IMG/VR virus record: IMGVR_UViG_3300037042_001087
Span: 1 to 25,697 of that record
From: a virus
DNA length: 25,697 nucleotides
Direction: 5' to 3' (one strand)
The notes under the pieces were generated by a model. That model was given only the letters and a program-made list of their open reading frames with translations. It did not search any database and was not told the origin of the DNA. Both the position numbers and the translations under genes were made by a program. Position 1 is the first letter of the stretch. Each line of letters opens with the position of its first letter. This document shows positions 15,117 to 23,307 of the stretch, one piece after another.

Positions 15117-17263
15117 TAGATACGTCCTCCAAGCATATACGCTTCGGGGTGTTTTGCGTTCACGCTGAACTTACCCTTCGCCAAATTCTTGCCCTTGTGT
15201 TTGCGGACCTTGACCCGCAGTTCGTCGAGTTTCTTCGCCCCCGCGCGGGACGAGCCGTCACCGAGTAGGGCGACCGTCTCGGCGTCGATAACATACTCGC
15301 CATCGGAAAGCACTGCCGGAATGTCGTCCGAGCGGCCAGTGCCGGGGCCTTCGACGGCGAAGCTGTCGCGGGACGAGCCGCGTGCGTAGCCCATCGCGCC
15401 GCCGTGCGACATGCCGGTGACCTGCTTGAAGGTTTCCTCACCCAGCGTGCCGGGTCCGAAGCCTGCGTAGGGCGACGTGGCGTTGCTCAGGTCTGCGCCT
15501 TCGGGGATGTCCATGGCGGGGCCGGTCGCGTAGCGATACCAGTCGGCAGTGGGGCGCGCGGCCAGCGGGTCCGTGCCGCCCGCAGTGCCGCCGAGACCGC
15601 CGACCGTGAACGCGCCTTCCGTGCCCGGCGTAGGCAGCTTGGCGGAGAAGATCGGGTTGAGCGCGCCCTTGCCGGTGTTGTACCTGCCCGTGCCAGCGCC
15701 ACCCCCACCGCCACCACCTAGAAGGGGGATCAGTAGGCTCGCCGCCTTCGCGGCAGCGAGGGCTTTGTCGAGATCGGATTTTGGTTCGACGACCTTGTCG
15801 GTTACCTTCGGCCCAGTGCCCGCCAGTGTGCTGGCTACGTCAAGGTTTACGGCGAGAGACTTGTCCTCGAGGTCGACAACATCCTTCTTTGGCGCAGTCA
15901 CCTTAATCTCGTCGCTAAGGCCAGCGTTAAAGTCCGGTACGACTGGGTTGATGCGCGTGTAATCGTCTTCAACCGCCGGTACGTCTTTCTTGGCGTTAAC
16001 AAGGATTTCGGAAGGCGTTGACGTACCCGGCACAACGGCGAGAGACGTACCCTCGGTCGTCGGTACGTCTTTCTTGGCGTTAACAAGGATTTCGGAAGGC
16101 GTCGGCCCGTCACCCGAATAGCGCGCGGGCGTGAACAAGTTACTAGCGCCAGCAAAATTCGGACCCGACAACCGAGTACCTGTGACGACCATGGCGGGGT
16201 CTATAGCCGACGACACAGGGGCCGCTGGATACGCAGGCGGCGTCCCGTTGGCCCACGGAGCGGGCAACGCGCCATCTGGGCTGAATGGGATAAGACGTCC
16301 GGCGTCGTCCAAAACTCCAGCGCCTGTATACGCCGCACTGATGAGATCAGGCGCAAATGCCCCAACGTCAATCAGCCCGTTTTCAAGACCGCGCATTGCG
16401 TTGGAGACGTTCTGGTTGATAATGTCATTCTGGCTAGGACCAAACAGCTTGCCGCCAAGGTACGTCGCGCCGCCCGCCGTGACGCCGCCGATCAGCGAGT
16501 TTTTAAGGCTCTGACCTGTTGCGAGGCCACCACCAGTCGCGCCGAGGCCTGTGCCAACGGCAGTCGCGACATCCGTAGACAAGCCGAGCTTACTGAGTGG
16601 GCCGGTTGCGCCGCCCAGAAGCTGGCCACCGGCAGCCGTTGCGCCGCCCATGAGAGCACCCTTGAGGATGTTCTGACCCTTCAGGCCCGCGCTTACGCCT
16701 CCGACACCCGCGCCCAGACCGATAGTCCCAGCCGTACCCAAGCCCGCCAGCGGCGCGCTTGCGCCCATCGTGAGCGGGATCATGGCAATCGGAAGCGCCG
16801 TGCCGACAACGCTGCCGATCTTGCCGAGCGTGCTCTTGTTGGCCTTCTCGTGCGCCACGGTCGCGTAGCCAGACATCCCCGGCGTCGCCGCCTGAATGTC
16901 CCAGTTGGCTTTCCGACCGCCAGCGTCGGTCAGCCCCTGCGCCATATCGCGCGCTTTCTGCGCCGCGTCGTAGCCGACGCCCTCGAACACAACTTCACCA
17001 GTCGCGTTATTTATGAGGCGCACAGCCGTCTGCGGGCCTACCGCAAAGGTGTTGGTTCCCTTAGAAATCTGAGATGTCGGGTTACCCTTGTTCGACACCG
17101 GAGCCGCAAACGTCTGCGTCGGACCGCCGTAGCGCCCACCGATCAGGTCATAAGTGCCCAAGTCCGCGAGGGTGGTTCCCTGCGTGGCAGCGCTAAATGC
17201 GGTGTTGCCGTAGCCAGAGCCGGTAATATCTTCGCCGTCTTCGTAGGTGTACGGGTAGGCCAT
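15116..17263 (-). CDS. Large virion protein with Gly-rich membrane-like segment and SDGEYVID C-terminal module
   Basis: The 715-residue protein has a beta-rich N-terminus (to about 130), then a Gly/Ala hydrophobic region (about 150-280) that could cross membranes on ejection. A repeat region follows at about 387-470, with two DNA-identical copies of PSEILVNAKKDVP and a third degenerate copy (SDEIKVTAPKKDV). A polyglycine run lies near 525. The last 95 residues carry GRSDDIPAVLSDGEYVIDAE and a Lys-rich KVRKHKGKN. That end is a module I know from many phage tail and internal proteins. I infer a tail-associated or ejected protein. It is coupled to both neighbours by TGATG and TAATG. Confidence 0.72.
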   Translation of the reverse strand: MAYPYTYEDGEDITGSGYGNTAFSAATQGTTLADLGTYDLIGGRYGGPTQTFAAPVSNKGNPTSQISKGTNTFAVGPQTAVRLINNATGEVVFEGVGYDAAQKARDMAQGLTDAGGRKANWDIQAATPGMSGYATVAHEKANKSTLGKIGSVVGTALPIAMIPLTMGASAPLAGLGTAGTIGLGAGVGGVSAGLKGQNILKGALMGGATAAGGQLLGGATGPLSKLGLSTDVATAVGTGLGATGGGLATGQSLKNSLIGGVTAGGATYLGGKLFGPSQNDIINQNVSNAMRGLENGLIDVGAFAPDLISAAYTGAGVLDDAGRLIPFSPDGALPAPWANGTPPAYPAAPVSSAIDPAMVVTGTRLSGPNFAGASNLFTPARYSGDGPTPSEILVNAKKDVPTTEGTSLAVVPGTSTPSEILVNAKKDVPAVEDDYTRINPVVPDFNAGLSDEIKVTAPKKDVVDLEDKSLAVNLDVASTLAGTGPKVTDKVVEPKSDLDKALAAAKAASLLIPLLGGGGGGGAGTGRYNTGKGALNPIFSAKLPTPGTEGAFTVGGLGGTAGGTDPLAARPTADWYRYATGPAMDIPEGADLSNATSPYAGFGPGTLGEETFKQVTGMSHGGAMGYARGSSRDSFAVEGPGTGRSDDIPAVLSDGEYVIDAETVALLGDGSSRAGAKKLDELRVKVRKHKGKNLAKGKFSVNAKHPEAYMLGGRI
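15977..16102. repeat. Two identical 42-base direct repeats, 84 bases apart, inside the 715-aa protein gene
   Basis: 15977-16018 and 16061-16102 are identical over 42 bases. The 84-base offset is exactly 28 codons, so the repeat keeps frame and encodes the duplicated PSEILVNAKKDVP segment. A further, diverged protein-level copy (SDEIKVTAPKKDV) lies just downstream in the gene. This indicates recent tandem duplication or ongoing homogenisation. Confidence 0.9.
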
Positions 17264-17496
17264 CAGTTATAGTCCTCAAGCATTGGGTAAGCACGCATGG
17301 CCCATTCCCGCCAATCATCGAATTGATATGGGTTTGGCGGGTTGCGCTGCGCAAATGGCTGCGCGCGTACAAAACCTGCTGCCCAAGTTTGCCATTCAGC
17401 CTCGTCATTCAGTTTCCCAAAGGACCAAGCGTCACCGATAGACAGTATAACAGCGTCGGCCCACTGAAGCAATGTCATCCCACGCGGGTCGATCAT
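17263..17496 (-). CDS. Small unknown phage protein (77 aa)
   Basis: The product starts MIDPRGMTLLQWADAVILSI and contains several Trp residues (WSFGKLNDEAEWQTW, WREWAMRAYPML). The spacing of aromatic residues suggests a small helical protein that packs on a partner. It sits between the nozzle-like gene, whose stop it overlaps by four bases (ATGA), and the 715-residue virion protein gene, whose start its stop overlaps (TGATG). Its conserved-looking composition and strict coupling suggest a tail assembly or chaperone role. I do not know a family name. Confidence 0.68.
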   Translation of the reverse strand: MIDPRGMTLLQWADAVILSIGDAWSFGKLNDEAEWQTWAAGFVRAQPFAQRNPPNPYQFDDWREWAMRAYPMLEDYN

Positions 17497-19121
17497 CCGA
17501 TCACCGTTGCATCGCCGGGCTGCGTGTGCGCCAGAATAAGGCCCATCTGGTAGTCGCCCCCGACCGTGTTGCTTTCAAAGCGGAAGCGCAATTCGCGGCG
17601 CTGCGTCTTGAAGTAGATCACCTGATCTTGCGGCGTCGGTGGCTCCTCATAAATCGTCATGATGTCGCCGTTTACCTCCGGCGCGCGAGCGTTGGCGCGG
17701 CCCATAACCTGCACCGTCATGTTGCCCGACTGCACGAAGTCAGGCTCCATCATCAGCACCTGAATGGCCTTGTTCGTCTGCGCCGAGACAGGCAGCGATA
17801 GATCGGCGGTCTCAAAGAAAGACTGGATCGGCTGGATGCTCTGCCCGTCAATCGCATCGGTGCCGACCTCATGCACCCAGAGGCGGTACTGCGCCGTGCC
17901 GCTTTCCTCAGTGATGCGAGTATTTCCGTTTTCCGTAATGCGGACGTCGCCGCCCTGCGTAACGCGCGTCCCTGTCGGCGTGAGGTTGATCTCAACGCCC
18001 GTCATAAGCGGCTTGCGGAATACCGTCGGGAACGTGCCAGCACCGCGTCCGCCTTCAGGCAGTGGCGTGTCGTACCATGTGTCTTCGCGCACATTGTAGA
18101 CGACTGCGTGGTTCGGCTCGGTGGATGACCCCTTGGGGAAGCACCACCATATCTCACCAAAGCGCGGAACCTTGATGGCAAACACCTTCTGGCGATACTC
18201 ATAATTGAGGTTATCGAAGAAGAAGTTCAGGTTTAGGTTGTTGGGCACCTCGCGCACAACGCCGTTGAAGCTCAGGAAGCGATCCGAGCCGACCCAGAAG
18301 AATATTCCGTCATACTCAATCACGCTGTTGGCGCTCATGATGGACGACTGTGTGCTGATCGTGTCGAACTGGAAGATGGCATCGCCGCCCACAAAGGAGG
18401 CGCGCAGGAGGCTGTCCGCCGACCAGAAGAGGCCTGACGGTGAGTTGCCGGGGCCGCCACGCAGGGGCATGCCCTTGACGATCTTCTGGCCGGTGATGTT
18501 CGCAGCGCCTGCGCCAGAGCCGGTATAGTCAGCCGGATCGCCCGGCACAGACCAAGCCACATAGCCGTCATTACCGAAGATGAACGTGTAGGGCTGCAAC
18601 GACACAACGCCGCCCGTCAGGCTGTAGCCCGTGGGAAGGTTGGTCACTTCGGTCAGTGCCGCAGTGCCGATCAGGTCGCCGATGAAGAGCTGCCCGCCAT
18701 CGCTGTTGCAGATGCAGTTCAGGTTCGGCGCGACCTGCGCTATGATTTTGTTCGTGAAGTTGCCAAGGACATCTACCTCGGTGGCGACGTCAAACTGCCA
18801 CATATTGCCAGCGTTCGTGGCAAGCGTTGTCGGCGTGCGGTCGTAGATGATCGACGTGTTGTACGTGCCGTCCATGTAGAGCCGCTCAATCAGATTGGCG
18901 GAGCCAGCATGGATGTAGGTTAGCGCGTCTTGAGTATACGCTTGCAAGGCGCGAGGGACGCCGCGCAGATACTTATTCGCCGAACGATAGCCGCCCATCT
19001 TACGCGGCAAGCCACGCTGAAAGCGCACCCAGCTACCGTCGACGTACTGGTCGCCTTCGAACTTGGTGCCGTCGCGCTTGATGCCCGGCAGTGATTTAAT
19101 CTGTACGACGTTGTCAGCCAC
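17493..19121 (-). CDS. Tail nozzle / P22 gp10-like tail-hub protein
   Basis: The 542-residue beta-rich protein starts with SLPGIKRDGTKFEGDQYVDG and WVRFQRGLPRKMGGYR, a pattern I associate with podophage packaged-DNA stabilisation (P22 gp10-like) or nozzle proteins. Repeated strands with Trp and Asp turns (VAWSVPGDPADYTGSG, FFWVGSDRFLSF, GEIWWCFPKGSS) fit a propeller-like body. It should close the tail below the adaptor. The gene lies on the same strand two genes after the adaptor, which supports the role. A duplicated GDVRITENGNTRITEESG segment near residues 390-410 is a small internal repeat. It lies 12 bases after the glycine-rich tail protein gene. Confidence 0.78.
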   Translation of the reverse strand: MADNVVQIKSLPGIKRDGTKFEGDQYVDGSWVRFQRGLPRKMGGYRSANKYLRGVPRALQAYTQDALTYIHAGSANLIERLYMDGTYNTSIIYDRTPTTLATNAGNMWQFDVATEVDVLGNFTNKIIAQVAPNLNCICNSDGGQLFIGDLIGTAALTEVTNLPTGYSLTGGVVSLQPYTFIFGNDGYVAWSVPGDPADYTGSGAGAANITGQKIVKGMPLRGGPGNSPSGLFWSADSLLRASFVGGDAIFQFDTISTQSSIMSANSVIEYDGIFFWVGSDRFLSFNGVVREVPNNLNLNFFFDNLNYEYRQKVFAIKVPRFGEIWWCFPKGSSTEPNHAVVYNVREDTWYDTPLPEGGRGAGTFPTVFRKPLMTGVEINLTPTGTRVTQGGDVRITENGNTRITEESGTAQYRLWVHEVGTDAIDGQSIQPIQSFFETADLSLPVSAQTNKAIQVLMMEPDFVQSGNMTVQVMGRANARAPEVNGDIMTIYEEPPTPQDQVIYFKTQRRELRFRFESNTVGGDYQMGLILAHTQPGDATVIG

Positions 19122-19133
19122 TAGCAGTCGCCT

Positions 19134-19868
19134 TTACGGGATGATGTAAGAAATTGCGACGGAGCCGCCCGCACCAACCACAATAGGATAGTTCGTACCG
19201 GGAGTTACTGCGATGTTGCTATATGTCACGGGAGTTGCTGTCTGGGACGCGCGATTAGGGTACGAGCCAGATAGCGTGGCGGCAGGGAAAGTGTAGCCTA
19301 AAGCCGATGAGTTTGTTCCATTATTGCCATACTGCTGAAACATCCCTTGGATCCGGTATTCTCCCACATCGGTATAATATGCGAGGCCAGACGGAGGATT
19401 TGGGGCCGTCCCAGTGCTACCAATCTGCCAAGTGGTTGCATACGTGTAATAGGGAAAGTTTACCGCTCCGAGGTTAACAAGAGTGTAAGTGTCGGTCACG
19501 CCGTTGCTAACAAAATCATATCTAGTTATATCATAAAAATAACCGCTTTGGTCACCGCCAGCGTTAAAAGTGTTGTAAACGTCATAAGGAATAGAGGCAA
19601 TGTCGGCCCAAGGAATTGGTAGCGGACTTGTCCCAGTGCCAAAACCATTGTCTATGACTTGACTAATCCCCATCCAATTTTGAAACTCAGGATAGTCACC
19701 TTGCGCAGATCCGCCCTGACCAACCAATGTAGTGACGTTCGTCACTCCAGCCAACGGCGTAAAAGTGCCGTTTGATGTAAACGTCTGGGTATAAAGCTGG
19801 CCGCTATTCGATCCGCTGAAACCGAAAGCCCGCGCTGCCGCTGTCCCTCTACTGATGAGCGTGGGCAC
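19134..19868 (-). CDS. Glycine-rich-domain tail appendage protein, AT-rich insert
   Basis: The 244-residue protein has the two ends of a phage glycine-rich domain: TFTSNGTFTPLAGVTNVTTL (about residues 30-50) and IAVTPGTNYPIVVGAGGSVA at the C-terminus. Between them is a long Tyr/Asn/Gly-rich insert (about residues 58-205) with no familiar motif. The DNA for the insert is unusually A+T-rich for this genome (22 G/C of 60 in 19501-19560). This type of domain is common in adhesive tail proteins, and the insert is the sort of surface part that would recognise a receptor. It lies between the tail fibre and the nozzle gene. Function is inferred. Confidence 0.7.
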   Translation of the reverse strand: MPTLISRGTAAARAFGFSGSNSGQLYTQTFTSNGTFTPLAGVTNVTTLVGQGGSAQGDYPEFQNWMGISQVIDNGFGTGTSPLPIPWADIASIPYDVYNTFNAGGDQSGYFYDITRYDFVSNGVTDTYTLVNLGAVNFPYYTYATTWQIGSTGTAPNPPSGLAYYTDVGEYRIQGMFQQYGNNGTNSSALGYTFPAATLSGSYPNRASQTATPVTYSNIAVTPGTNYPIVVGAGGSVAISYIIP

Positions 19869-19878
19869 CTTAGCCTCC

Positions 19879-21675
19879 TCAAGAGAACTTGGATTGAGAA
19901 CCTAGAACCGTAAAAGTTCCAGAGCCGGTCTTGATGATCGTGTACGTATACACGTCGATGCTGTTAGCGTTTCCGGCTGTTGGAACAAAGCCGCCCTGCC
20001 ATTTTGTCGTGACGCCAGACGTGGTGCCATCGACCTGAACGGAACTGTTGTAATACGCCGTCGCGCCCTGCGTCGCCATGAACACAACAGTCACAGCCTG
20101 CCCAGTAGCAAGCGCCGTGTTCATGGTCGTGCCAGCCGCCCAAGTGAGGTTGACGGTCCAGTTAGCTGAGGCATTGGTCGTGTAGTACAGGACCGACTGC
20201 GTTGACGGGTAGATTGGGATGGTCCCAGTCGAAGCCGTTGCAGACACCGTGACAGGCTCAACGATGTTGCGTGTCGCGATTGCCTGCGCAGATGTGGAGC
20301 CGGTGAACGTCTGCGTTGCAGTGAACGTCGTTGCTGTGCTGGGGGCAACGTAGTCCGTACCAGCCGTCGCCGCGCTGAATGCCGACGCGCCTGCGCCCTT
20401 TACGATGCCCGTGATGTTGTTAACGCCCGTACCGCCCTGAGCGACCGTCAGGGGCGTCGTGAGGCCCGACAGGGACGTGATGTCGCTGTTAGCCCCAGAG
20501 GCAGCCGCAGCAATCGCAGAGCGAGCCGCAGCCGTTGTGCCAGCCGTAAAGACCGCGATACCAGCCGTCGTGCCGCCCAAGTTAATGAGAGCGCCGCCAG
20601 CGGTGATCGACCCCGTACCGCCCTGAGCCACACCCAGCGGAACCGAGAGGCCAGCAGTGGCCGCGTCAACGACGTTAGTGCCGTTTGAGTAGAGAATGGC
20701 GCGCGAACCCTGAATGACGTTCGCGGGCGTAACCTGCGACGCCGTGCGCACACCAAGCGTGAAGCTGCCCGTCGTCTGGTTATCGACCCAGTATTGCTGC
20801 GTCGTGTTCGGAACGACGATCTCCATGTTGGCGACCAGTGTGCCAACAAACTGGTATGCGATACGGTTAAGTTCCGAGCCAGACAGCGTGTATGGGCTGG
20901 TCTGGCCAGTCAGGTTAATGGACGTAAAGTCAAACGCAAAAGTGGCGTTCTGACCAAAACCAACCGTGTACCACGTAGTCCCATCGGTAACGACCGTGCA
21001 GCTATCTTCAATCGCAAGGGTGAGCGTGCTGTCGCCGTTAATCGTCTCGCCGCCGGACGGGTCAATCGTAAGATCGCCTGTGCCGTTGTTGCGGATGTTG
21101 ACGTACCAGCCGTTTGTCAGCGACGCAGCGGCAGGGAGGGCGACAGTGCCAAGCGCGCCAGTCCAAACGTAGGTGGCACCGCGATCAGTAGCGCCCAGCG
21201 TGAAGTTGCTGTTAAAAGATGTGACCAGCGTGTTTGTCGAAAGCGTAGAGCCAGTGGCCGTCAGCCCATAGCCAGCCAACGCAGAAGCCTGAGCCTGTGC
21301 AGTGGCAGCGCCCATCTGATAAACGCGCCATGTGCCAGCCGCTGTCGTGTTGCTCGTCAGGTAAAGCTGAAACTGTAAGCCCTGCGCAATCGAGGCCAGA
21401 GTGCCGCCAGCATTGTTCTTGATGGTGATCGTGTTCGGGCCGAGGTTGTTGAACAACACCGTTTGCCCAGTTCCCGTCTGATCGGCAGGGGGCATGAGGA
21501 TGGAGTAGGCACCCGTCGGCGTTACGTCGATGATACGCGCAACAGGCGTGAGGGTCGTGCCGCTCTCAAGAGGCCACTCAAGTTCGGTGTCTGCCGTCAG
21601 AGGCAGCGCCAAATAGGAAACGTCGGACGGATAGATCGTCGATCCGCCGAAGACCTGTGTGTAGGTGTTGGTCAT
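19879..21675 (-). CDS. Tail fibre protein
   Basis: The 598-residue product is rich in Thr, Ser, Gly and Asn with almost no charged clusters, typical of beta-structured fibres. Two linker repeats, PLGVAQGGTG (about 345) and PLTVAQGGTG (about 406), are classic tail-fibre segments. The N-terminal 130 residues include an attachment-type beta domain (SILMPPADQTGTGQTVLFNN). The last 120 residues end in KWQGGFVPTAGNANSIDVYT and a TFTVLGSQSKF close, a C-terminal domain I know from fibres of aquatic phages. It should trimerise and bind the host surface. It is coupled to the adaptor gene (TAATG) and followed by the glycine-rich tail protein. Confidence 0.85.
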   Translation of the reverse strand: MTNTYTQVFGGSTIYPSDVSYLALPLTADTELEWPLESGTTLTPVARIIDVTPTGAYSILMPPADQTGTGQTVLFNNLGPNTITIKNNAGGTLASIAQGLQFQLYLTSNTTAAGTWRVYQMGAATAQAQASALAGYGLTATGSTLSTNTLVTSFNSNFTLGATDRGATYVWTGALGTVALPAAASLTNGWYVNIRNNGTGDLTIDPSGGETINGDSTLTLAIEDSCTVVTDGTTWYTVGFGQNATFAFDFTSINLTGQTSPYTLSGSELNRIAYQFVGTLVANMEIVVPNTTQQYWVDNQTTGSFTLGVRTASQVTPANVIQGSRAILYSNGTNVVDAATAGLSVPLGVAQGGTGSITAGGALINLGGTTAGIAVFTAGTTAAARSAIAAAASGANSDITSLSGLTTPLTVAQGGTGVNNITGIVKGAGASAFSAATAGTDYVAPSTATTFTATQTFTGSTSAQAIATRNIVEPVTVSATASTGTIPIYPSTQSVLYYTTNASANWTVNLTWAAGTTMNTALATGQAVTVVFMATQGATAYYNSSVQVDGTTSGVTTKWQGGFVPTAGNANSIDVYTYTIIKTGSGTFTVLGSQSKFS

Positions 21676-22328
21676 TAGGCCTCCTTACGAACCGACGAGC
21701 GGTCGAGTATCTTGGCGAGGTCTTCGCCGTTGAGCATTGCGGCGGCGCGGTCGTACATCTGCTGCCATACGGGGATGCGCTCGTCGTTCTTGAGGAACGG
21801 CGTTGCCTCCAAAAGCGTGCCGTAAAGCAAGAGCTGCGGCGCGTAATCGGTGAGCCAGTTGGTCTGTACCTCATCATCGAGAAGAGGCGGCAACTCGTAA
21901 TACAGCACCTCAAACGGATACGCAGCATCCGGCGTCGGGGCGATCAGCCAGTTGCTATAGTCGTAATCACCGTAAAAGATTGGCTGTTCCGTCTGAGAGC
22001 GATCAGGCCAGTAGCTGAGTAGATACTCATAAGCGCGAGTGAACAGCACCTTGCGCGTGTTGTTCTGCGTGCCTGTGCCGATGTTCATCGACACCGTATC
22101 GCGCCAGCGATCAGGCTTGGGGTAGACTGACTGGCCGACAGTGAGAGTGCCCGTGACGACGTTGATGAAGCCCTGTATCTTGAGTTCACGGGAAATCCGG
22201 CGCTCCGCGAGGTTAATCAGGCGCGGGATTTGCTCGTAAACAACAGGATCTGACGCATAGGAGTTGCCGCGCTCTAGGTAGCGCCGAACGTCCTGCTGGA
22301 GCGTCGTGAAGGTCATTGTGGTCGCCAT
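21675..22328 (-). CDS. Head-tail adaptor (P22 gp4 / SU10-type adaptor)
   Basis: The 217-residue product starts with TFTTLQQDVRRYLERGNS, then IPRLINLAERRISRELKIQGF, and later WLTDYAPQLLLYGTLLEA and a C-terminal helix. This arrangement of helices with a middle beta portion is the pattern of podophage adaptor or tail accessory proteins that form a ring under the portal. It is followed by the fibre and nozzle genes, a standard order. The start has a weak AGGAC ribosome-binding site. A GTGGC/GCCAC mini-hairpin with a five-base loop lies 22-36 bases upstream of the start. The portal gene itself is not in the window. Confidence 0.85.
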   Translation of the reverse strand: MATTMTFTTLQQDVRRYLERGNSYASDPVVYEQIPRLINLAERRISRELKIQGFINVVTGTLTVGQSVYPKPDRWRDTVSMNIGTGTQNNTRKVLFTRAYEYLLSYWPDRSQTEQPIFYGDYDYSNWLIAPTPDAAYPFEVLYYELPPLLDDEVQTNWLTDYAPQLLLYGTLLEATPFLKNDERIPVWQQMYDRAAAMLNGEDLAKILDRSSVRKEA

Positions 22329-22366
22329 GGCGCAGTCCTACAGCATTTTGTGGCAAAACGCCACGG

Positions 22367-22522
22367 TCAGGATAGGTACTCGAAAAGAAGTCCAGCGACA
22401 GCCAAAACGAGCGCCCCGAGTGTCATTTTACCCTTGGAGACGCCGACCTTCTTCCCGAGGGGGAGGGTCTCGCCGATCACGGCCTTCGCTGCTTTCTTTG
22501 CGAGGATGTCTTTGATTTTCAT
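22367..22522 (-). CDS. Small one-TM membrane protein (51 aa) after the endolysin
   Basis: ATG at 22520-22522 has AAGGAG six bases upstream (22529-22534), overlapping the endolysin stop. The N-terminal 34 residues are basic and amphipathic (KIKDILAKKAAKAVIGE). A single hydrophobic helix follows (TLGALVLAVAGLLFEYLS) up to the stop at 22367-22369. The layout resembles short phage membrane peptides associated with lysis or the inner envelope. It could be a pinholin or holin-like factor, or an unrelated membrane anchor. It is the sixth small membrane-associated protein in this cluster. The strong ribosome-binding site argues it is real. Confidence 0.68.
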   Translation of the reverse strand: MKIKDILAKKAAKAVIGETLPLGKKVGVSKGKMTLGALVLAVAGLLFEYLS

Positions 22523-22532
22523 GTCGATCTCC

Positions 22533-23144
22533 TTACGCCCAAGCGGCGTATTTTTTGGTCTTCAGTTTGCGGTCGTCGAGGCCGTGCGTGCCACCATTGA
22601 TGCGCTTCGTCAGCGCAAGGATGGCCTTGTCGTTGATCCCTTGGTCGCAGATGCCCCAGAGCTTGTTGCGGTCGAAGAACCACAGCGCGCTCTCAAAGCA
22701 GAGTTCGCCAGCCACAAGGTCTGGGTTGTCCATGATGTCGGGGCGACCGATGTAATTGGCGAACGCCTGATAGTTGTCCTTCCCGGTCAATTGGAGCGCG
22801 CCGCGTCCACGAAATTTCCAGCCGTCGCCGGAGTTCTCAGGCCCGTTACCCATGCGGTTGGCATAGACGCGATTGGCGATCTTCTGCGGCTGGCGCTCGT
22901 ACAGGCGCGCCTCCAGATCGGTCTTGAAATACTTGCCGAAGATGGCGCGCAGGCCCTTCGCGCTGTAATTCAGGTTCTCGCTGAACGTCTTGAAGCCGCC
23001 GCTTTCATGCGCCGTTTGAGCAAAGAAATGCGAAGCCCGAGCATGCGACAGCTTATAGTAAGCCGAAGCCTTCTTGAATGTGCTCGGACCAAACGCACCA
23101 TCTGCCGATACTCCGATCTTTTTCTGAAGTTCAATCAGGCTCAC
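22533..23144 (-). CDS. Endolysin, glycoside hydrolase family 19 (chitinase/lysozyme-like)
   Basis: The 203-residue protein starts with a short peptidoglycan-binding-like element (LQKKIGVSADGAFGPSTFKK). The GH19 domain has FFAQTAHESGGF with the catalytic acid E47 and SENLNYSA with E56, then KIANRVYANRMGNG, KFRGRGALQLTGK and a C-terminal helix. It would cut the glycan strand of peptidoglycan at the end of infection. No signal peptide is visible, so release depends on a holin, for which candidates lie just upstream. The start is GTG at 23142-23144, overlapping the stop of the upstream small membrane gene (GTGA), with no other nearby ATG in frame. Confidence 0.92.
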   Translation of the reverse strand: MSLIELQKKIGVSADGAFGPSTFKKASAYYKLSHARASHFFAQTAHESGGFKTFSENLNYSAKGLRAIFGKYFKTDLEARLYERQPQKIANRVYANRMGNGPENSGDGWKFRGRGALQLTGKDNYQAFANYIGRPDIMDNPDLVAGELCFESALWFFDRNKLWGICDQGINDKAILALTKRINGGTHGLDDRKLKTKKYAAWA

Positions 23145-23305
23145 TTGTCCTGCCCCTTATTCCAAAGCTCAAAGAGCGTTTTGATCTTCTCCTCCGCCAC
23201 GCCAAGGCGCACGTCCATCTTCGCGAGGATGATCGTCAGCGTAATGAACGCAAGAACAATTGGCCATAGCTGACCAATCATTTCAACGGTGGAGAGTTCG
23301 TCCAT
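23141..23305 (-). CDS. Small membrane protein (54 aa), TM plus amphipathic helix
   Basis: The product MDELSTVEMIGQLWPIVLAF and onward has one TM helix (about residues 11-29), then a charged helical tail (MDVRLGVAEEKIKTLFELWN). This is the topology of class III-like holins and of very short i-spanins. It starts three bases before the stop of the EF-hand protein gene region (23308) and its stop overlaps the endolysin GTG by four bases. Such a tight bond with the endolysin start suggests a lysis role. Whether it works as a holin, a spanin or a regulator cannot be decided from sequence. Confidence 0.72.
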   Translation of the reverse strand: MDELSTVEMIGQLWPIVLAFITLTIILAKMDVRLGVAEEKIKTLFELWNKGQDK

Positions 23306-23307
23306 CT

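Noticed and set aside
22350-22364. GTGGC-AAAAC-GCCAC mini-hairpin before the adaptor gene as a terminator
   Set aside because: Only five base pairs and no T-run in either direction; a terminator here would split the late operon.
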